Part shown: positions 5,045 through 7,427 of the stretch, piece by piece
How positions within the stretch are numbered: position 1 is the stretch's first letter
Layout: every line of letters begins with the position of its first letter
Source: UBA6120 sp964495145
Lineage (GTDB): Bacteria > Bacillota_I > Bacilli_A > RFN20 > CAG-826
Assembly: GCA_964495145.1 (NCBI GenBank)
Contig: CAZBUP010000045.1
Span: 1-7,427, forward strand
Direction of reading: 5' to 3'
DNA length: 7,427 bases
Notes under the pieces: generated by a model
The model's input: the letters and a program-made list of their open reading frames with translations, nothing else
What the model was told of the DNA's origin: nothing
The model's database searches: none
Translations under genes and position numbers: made by a program

Positions 5045-7161
5045 ATGGAAATGCCATTTGATTACAGCAAAGACGAGCAGGTGCTCGAAAAGTTTGGGCG
5101 CGATATTACCCAAGACGCCCGGGCCGGCAAGATCGACCCGGTCATCGGACGGGACGACGAGATTCGCAAAATCATTCAGATCTTGGCCCGCAAGACCAAG
5201 AACAACGTCATTCTTTTAGGCGAACCCGGCGTCGGCAAAACGGCGATTCTCGAAGGACTGGCCCAGCGGATCGTCAAAAACGATGTACCGACGACGTTAA
5301 AAGATAAAATCATTTACGAACTGGACATGGGCGCCCTCGTGGCCGGGGCCAAATACCGGGGTGAATTCGAAGAACGGCTTAAAGCTGTTCTGAATAAGAT
5401 TCGCCAGAGCGAAGGCAAGATCATCCTTTTCATTGACGAAATCCATCTCATCGTCGGCGCCGGACGCACCGAAGGCGCTCTCGATGCCGGCAACATGCTG
5501 AAACCGCTGTTGGCCCGCGGCGAGATCGACTGCATCGGGGCCACGACCTTGAACGAGTATCGGCAGTACATCGAAAAAGACCGGGCCTTGGAACGGAGGT
5601 TCCAGCCGGTTTTAGTCCAAGAACCGACCGTGGCCGACACCATTTCGATCCTTCGGGGTTTGAAACCTCGTTACGAGAGTTTCCACGGCGTCAAAATCAC
5701 CGACGAAGCCCTGGTGGCCGCCGCCCAATTGTCGGCTCGGTATTTGACGAGTCGTTTTTTACCAGACAAGGCCATCGATTTGGTTGATGAAGCCTGTGCC
5801 TCGATCCGGGTCCAAATCGAATCGCTGCCATCGGAAATCGACGAACTGGACCGGAAGATACGCCAATTGGAAATCGAGAAAGTAGCCCTGGCCAAAGAAA
5901 GCGACGGGAGTAGCAAAATCCGCCTCGAAAAGGTTCGTGTCGAGCTGCAAGCCTTAAACGACGAAAACCAAGCCTTGCGTTTTCGCTGGGAAAATGAAAA
6001 GAAAACCATTACGGACATCAAGAAATTGAAGAAAGACTTGGAAGTAGCCCGTTTCAATTTGGAATCGGCTTTTAACCGCGGCGAATATCAAAAAGCGAGC
6101 CAACTCCAATACCAAGACATTCCTTCACTAGAAAAGAAACTGAAAGAACTTGAGGAAAAGGTCCCGCAAACCAAAATGCTATCCGAAGTGGTAACCGAAG
6201 AGGAAATCGCGTCGATCATATCCAAAAATACCCATATCCCGGTGTCCAAGATCATGAAGGGCGATAAAGAAAAAGTATTGGGGCTCAAAGATACGCTTAA
6301 ACGACGCGTGATCGGCCAAGACGAAGCGATTGACCTTGTCTCGGATGCCATCATTCGGCAGCGGGCCGGCATCAAGGACGAGCGGCGGCCGATCGGTTCC
6401 TTCCTGTTTTTGGGTCCAACCGGGGTCGGCAAGACCGAAGTGGCCCGTTCCCTGGCCGAAGCCTTATTCGACAACGAGACCAACATCATCCGCATCGACA
6501 TGAGCGAGTACATGGAGAAATTTTCGGTGTCCCGCCTTATCGGAGCCCCGCCCGGTTATGTCGGTTATGAAGAAGGCGGCCAATTGACGGAGAAAGTCCG
6601 CCGGGCTCCCTATAGCATCGTCTTGTTCGATGAAATCGAAAAAGCCCATCCGGAAGTGTTCAACTTGCTCTTGCAGGTGATCGACGACGGGAGATTGACC
6701 GATTCCCAAGGCCGGGCGGTCGATTTCAAAAACACGATCATCATCATGACCAGCAACCTAGGAAGCGAGTATTTGCTCGTCAACGAACGCGACAAGGTCG
6801 AAGCCTTGCTCCATCAGACCTTCAGACCCGAGTTCTTGAACCGGATAGACGAAATCGTTTATTTTTCTCCCTTATCAAAAGATACCCAAGTGGCCATCGT
6901 CGCCAAGATGCTCGGCGAATTGACGCATCGGCTGGAAACTCAATACATCAGCGTCGCTTTCACCNNNNNNNNNNCACCGACAACCTCAAAGACCATATCA
7001 TCAACGAGGCATATTCGTATGAGTATGGCGCCCGGCCCCTGAAACGGTTTATCCAGCGCGACATCGAAACGGTGATCGCCCGAGCCATCATCAACGGCAC
7101 GATCGACACTTCGAGAAAATATGTCATCGACTATAAAAACGGCAACATTCAGATCACATGA
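5045..7161 (+). CDS. clpB: ClpB-type AAA+ disaggregase lacking the N-terminal domain (interrupted by assembly Ns)
   Basis: ClpB is a cytoplasmic hexameric ATPase that pulls proteins out of aggregates, with DnaK in the known systems. Domains seen: NBD1 from about residue 8, with Walker A GEPGVGKT (59-66), pore loop KYRG (Tyr104), Walker B Asp131-Glu132 and arginine fingers Arg184-Arg185; a long coiled-coil middle domain at about 260-385, rich in Lys/Glu/Leu; NBD2 with Walker A GPTGVGKT (457-464), pore loop GYVGY (504-508), Walker B Asp529-Glu530 and, after the Ns, sensor-2 YGARPLKR. No ClpP-docking IGF/IGL loop is seen, and the long middle domain favours ClpB over ClpC. The usual N-terminal domain of about 150 residues is absent, and the promoter and operator just upstream show this is native. 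The frame breaks at 6965-6974 (Ns) and resumes one frame over; after removing the Ns and a duplicated CACC (14 bases) the gene reads through as 700 residues to TGA. It is a single-gene, HrcA-controlled unit. Confidence 0.95.
6965..6974. other. Ten-N assembly gap inside clpB
   Basis: Ten Ns lie between CACC (6961-6964) and a second CACC (6975-6978). Dropping one CACC and the Ns joins ...AFT to DNLKDH... in one frame, with the spacing to YGARPLKR expected for ClpB. The gap is therefore probably two overlapping contig ends, with no sequence missing. Confidence 0.85.
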
Positions 7162-7166
7162 TTGCT

Positions 7167-7190
7167 AACCAACCTTCGGGTTGGTTTTCT
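7167..7190 (+). terminator. Rho-independent terminator of clpB
   Basis: A perfect 8-bp stem, AACCAACC/GGTTGGTT (7167-7174 and 7179-7186), with a TTCG tetraloop is followed by TTCT. It begins 5 bases after the clpB TGA. This close position confirms that TGA is read as stop. Confidence 0.88.
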
Positions 7191-7225
7191 TATATTCAAT
7201 GATACTTCGCGTTCATCGTTTTCGA

Positions 7226-7255
7226 TTGACAAACGAGGTTAGGTATTGATAGTAT
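7226..7255 (+). promoter_or_regulatory. Promoter of the tRNA-Thr gene
   Basis: The -35 box TTGACA (7226-7231) is perfect. The best -10 is TAGTAT (7250-7255), 4 of 6 to consensus with an 18-base spacer, preceded by TGA, which makes it an extended -10. The predicted start near 7262 is about 7 bases before the mature tRNA. Confidence 0.7.
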
Positions 7256-7268
7256 TTATAGGCGAATA

Positions 7269-7342
7269 GCCCCCTTAGTTAAGTGGTATAACAGATCCAT
7301 GGTAAGGATCAGTTGCTAGTTCGATTCTGGCAGGGGGCACCA
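7269..7342 (+). tRNA. tRNA-Thr (anticodon GGT), CCA encoded
   Basis: The full cloverleaf can be drawn. The acceptor stem GCCCCCT/AGGGGGC has 7 bp. The D arm is GTTA/TAAC with loop AGTGGTA. The anticodon stem GATCC/GGATC has loop ATGGTAA, giving anticodon GGT (7301-7303), which reads ACC and ACU. The variable loop is AGTT. The T arm is GCTAG/CTGGC with loop TTCGATT. Discriminator A7339 is followed by CCA (7340-7342). G1-C72 and C2-G71, together with the anticodon bases, are known threonyl-tRNA synthetase identity elements in E. coli, which supports the Thr call. It is a single-gene unit with its own promoter and terminator. Confidence 0.95.
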
Positions 7343-7350
7343 TTTGGCAA

Positions 7351-7382
7351 AAAATGCCGTCTATGACGGCTTTTTATTTTTT
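7351..7382 (+). terminator. Terminator after tRNA-Thr, potentially bidirectional
   Basis: The stem GCCGTC/GACGGC (7356-7361 and 7365-7370) has a TAT loop. It is flanked by a run of As on the left and TTTTTATTTTTT on the right, so the stem can be extended by A-T pairs. The A-run on the left gives a T-run when read from the minus strand, so it could also stop a convergent transcript. Confidence 0.85.
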
Positions 7383-7427
7383 CATCGGCCAAATTTCGTC
7401 TAAAATTCGTATCAAAAAGACCGTAAA
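7374..7427 (-). CDS. Possible 3' end of a convergent gene, cut by window edge
   Basis: On the minus strand a frame is open from the window edge for 17 codons (ending ...ILDEIWPMKK) and stops with TAA at 7376-7374, at the edge of the bidirectional terminator. The layout is what a convergent gene end would look like, but 17 open codons occur often by chance and no family can be read from it. Confidence 0.2.
   Translation of the reverse strand, partial: FTVFLIRILDEIWPMKK

Noticed and set aside
6975..7042. ClpB ending at 7042 after the Ns
   Set aside because: The residues after the Ns in that frame are unlike ClpB. The +1-shifted frame encodes the conserved YGARPLKR and the C-terminus to 7161, so the shift comes from the N run.
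1..7427. CRISPR array, insertion sequence, phage or defence genes
   Set aside because: No spaced direct repeats, transposase motifs, terminal inverted repeats or integrase/nuclease signatures were seen on either strand.

Overview
The window reads as a low-G+C-lineage Gram-positive type of chromosome (Firmicutes/Mollicutes side) with roughly balanced base composition. The evidence is a CIRCE operator, the HrcA binding site, directly upstream of clpB; strong consensus sigma-A-type promoters; AGGAG-type ribosome sites; a lipoprotein amylase whose only cysteine is the lipobox cysteine; and a tRNA with encoded CCA. UGA is a stop here: three genes end in TGA, one of them a few bases before a terminator. 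This excludes the UGA=Trp code of Mycoplasma. A ClpB that lacks its N-terminal domain would fit a Mollicutes-related lineage such as Acholeplasma/Izemoplasma-like groups, but this taxonomic placement is an inference. No mobile element, CRISPR array or phage gene was seen.

Layout, all on the + strand. (1) Positions 1-1297: the 3' part of a galactokinase-type GHMP kinase, then a 49-residue single-pass membrane protein, closed by a TTCG-loop terminator. (2) Positions 1337-4958: a starch-use operon with an extended -10 promoter and almost no leader, a four-helix membrane protein of unknown function, a lipoprotein GH13 alpha-amylase carrying an N-terminal CBM41-like domain, and a secreted protein with a starch-binding-like C-terminal module but no catalytic domain, closed by a terminator. 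(3) Positions 4973-7190: heat-shock unit of consensus promoter, CIRCE operator, clpB and terminator. clpB is interrupted by ten Ns, which appear to be an assembly artefact. (4) Positions 7226-7382: a stand-alone tRNA-Thr(GGT) gene with its own promoter and terminator. The last 45 bases may hold the 3' end of a convergent gene.

How the parts work together: the amylase and the CBM protein would act outside the membrane on alpha-glucans, one anchored to the membrane and the other released or loosely held. The galactokinase end belongs to a separate sugar-use unit. ClpB is a protein disaggregase controlled by HrcA. I see no clear new defence or mobile system. The least understood items are the two small membrane proteins (1112-1261 and 1359-1889) and the non-catalytic secreted protein (4232-4912). 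The most useful correction is the repair of clpB across the N run.
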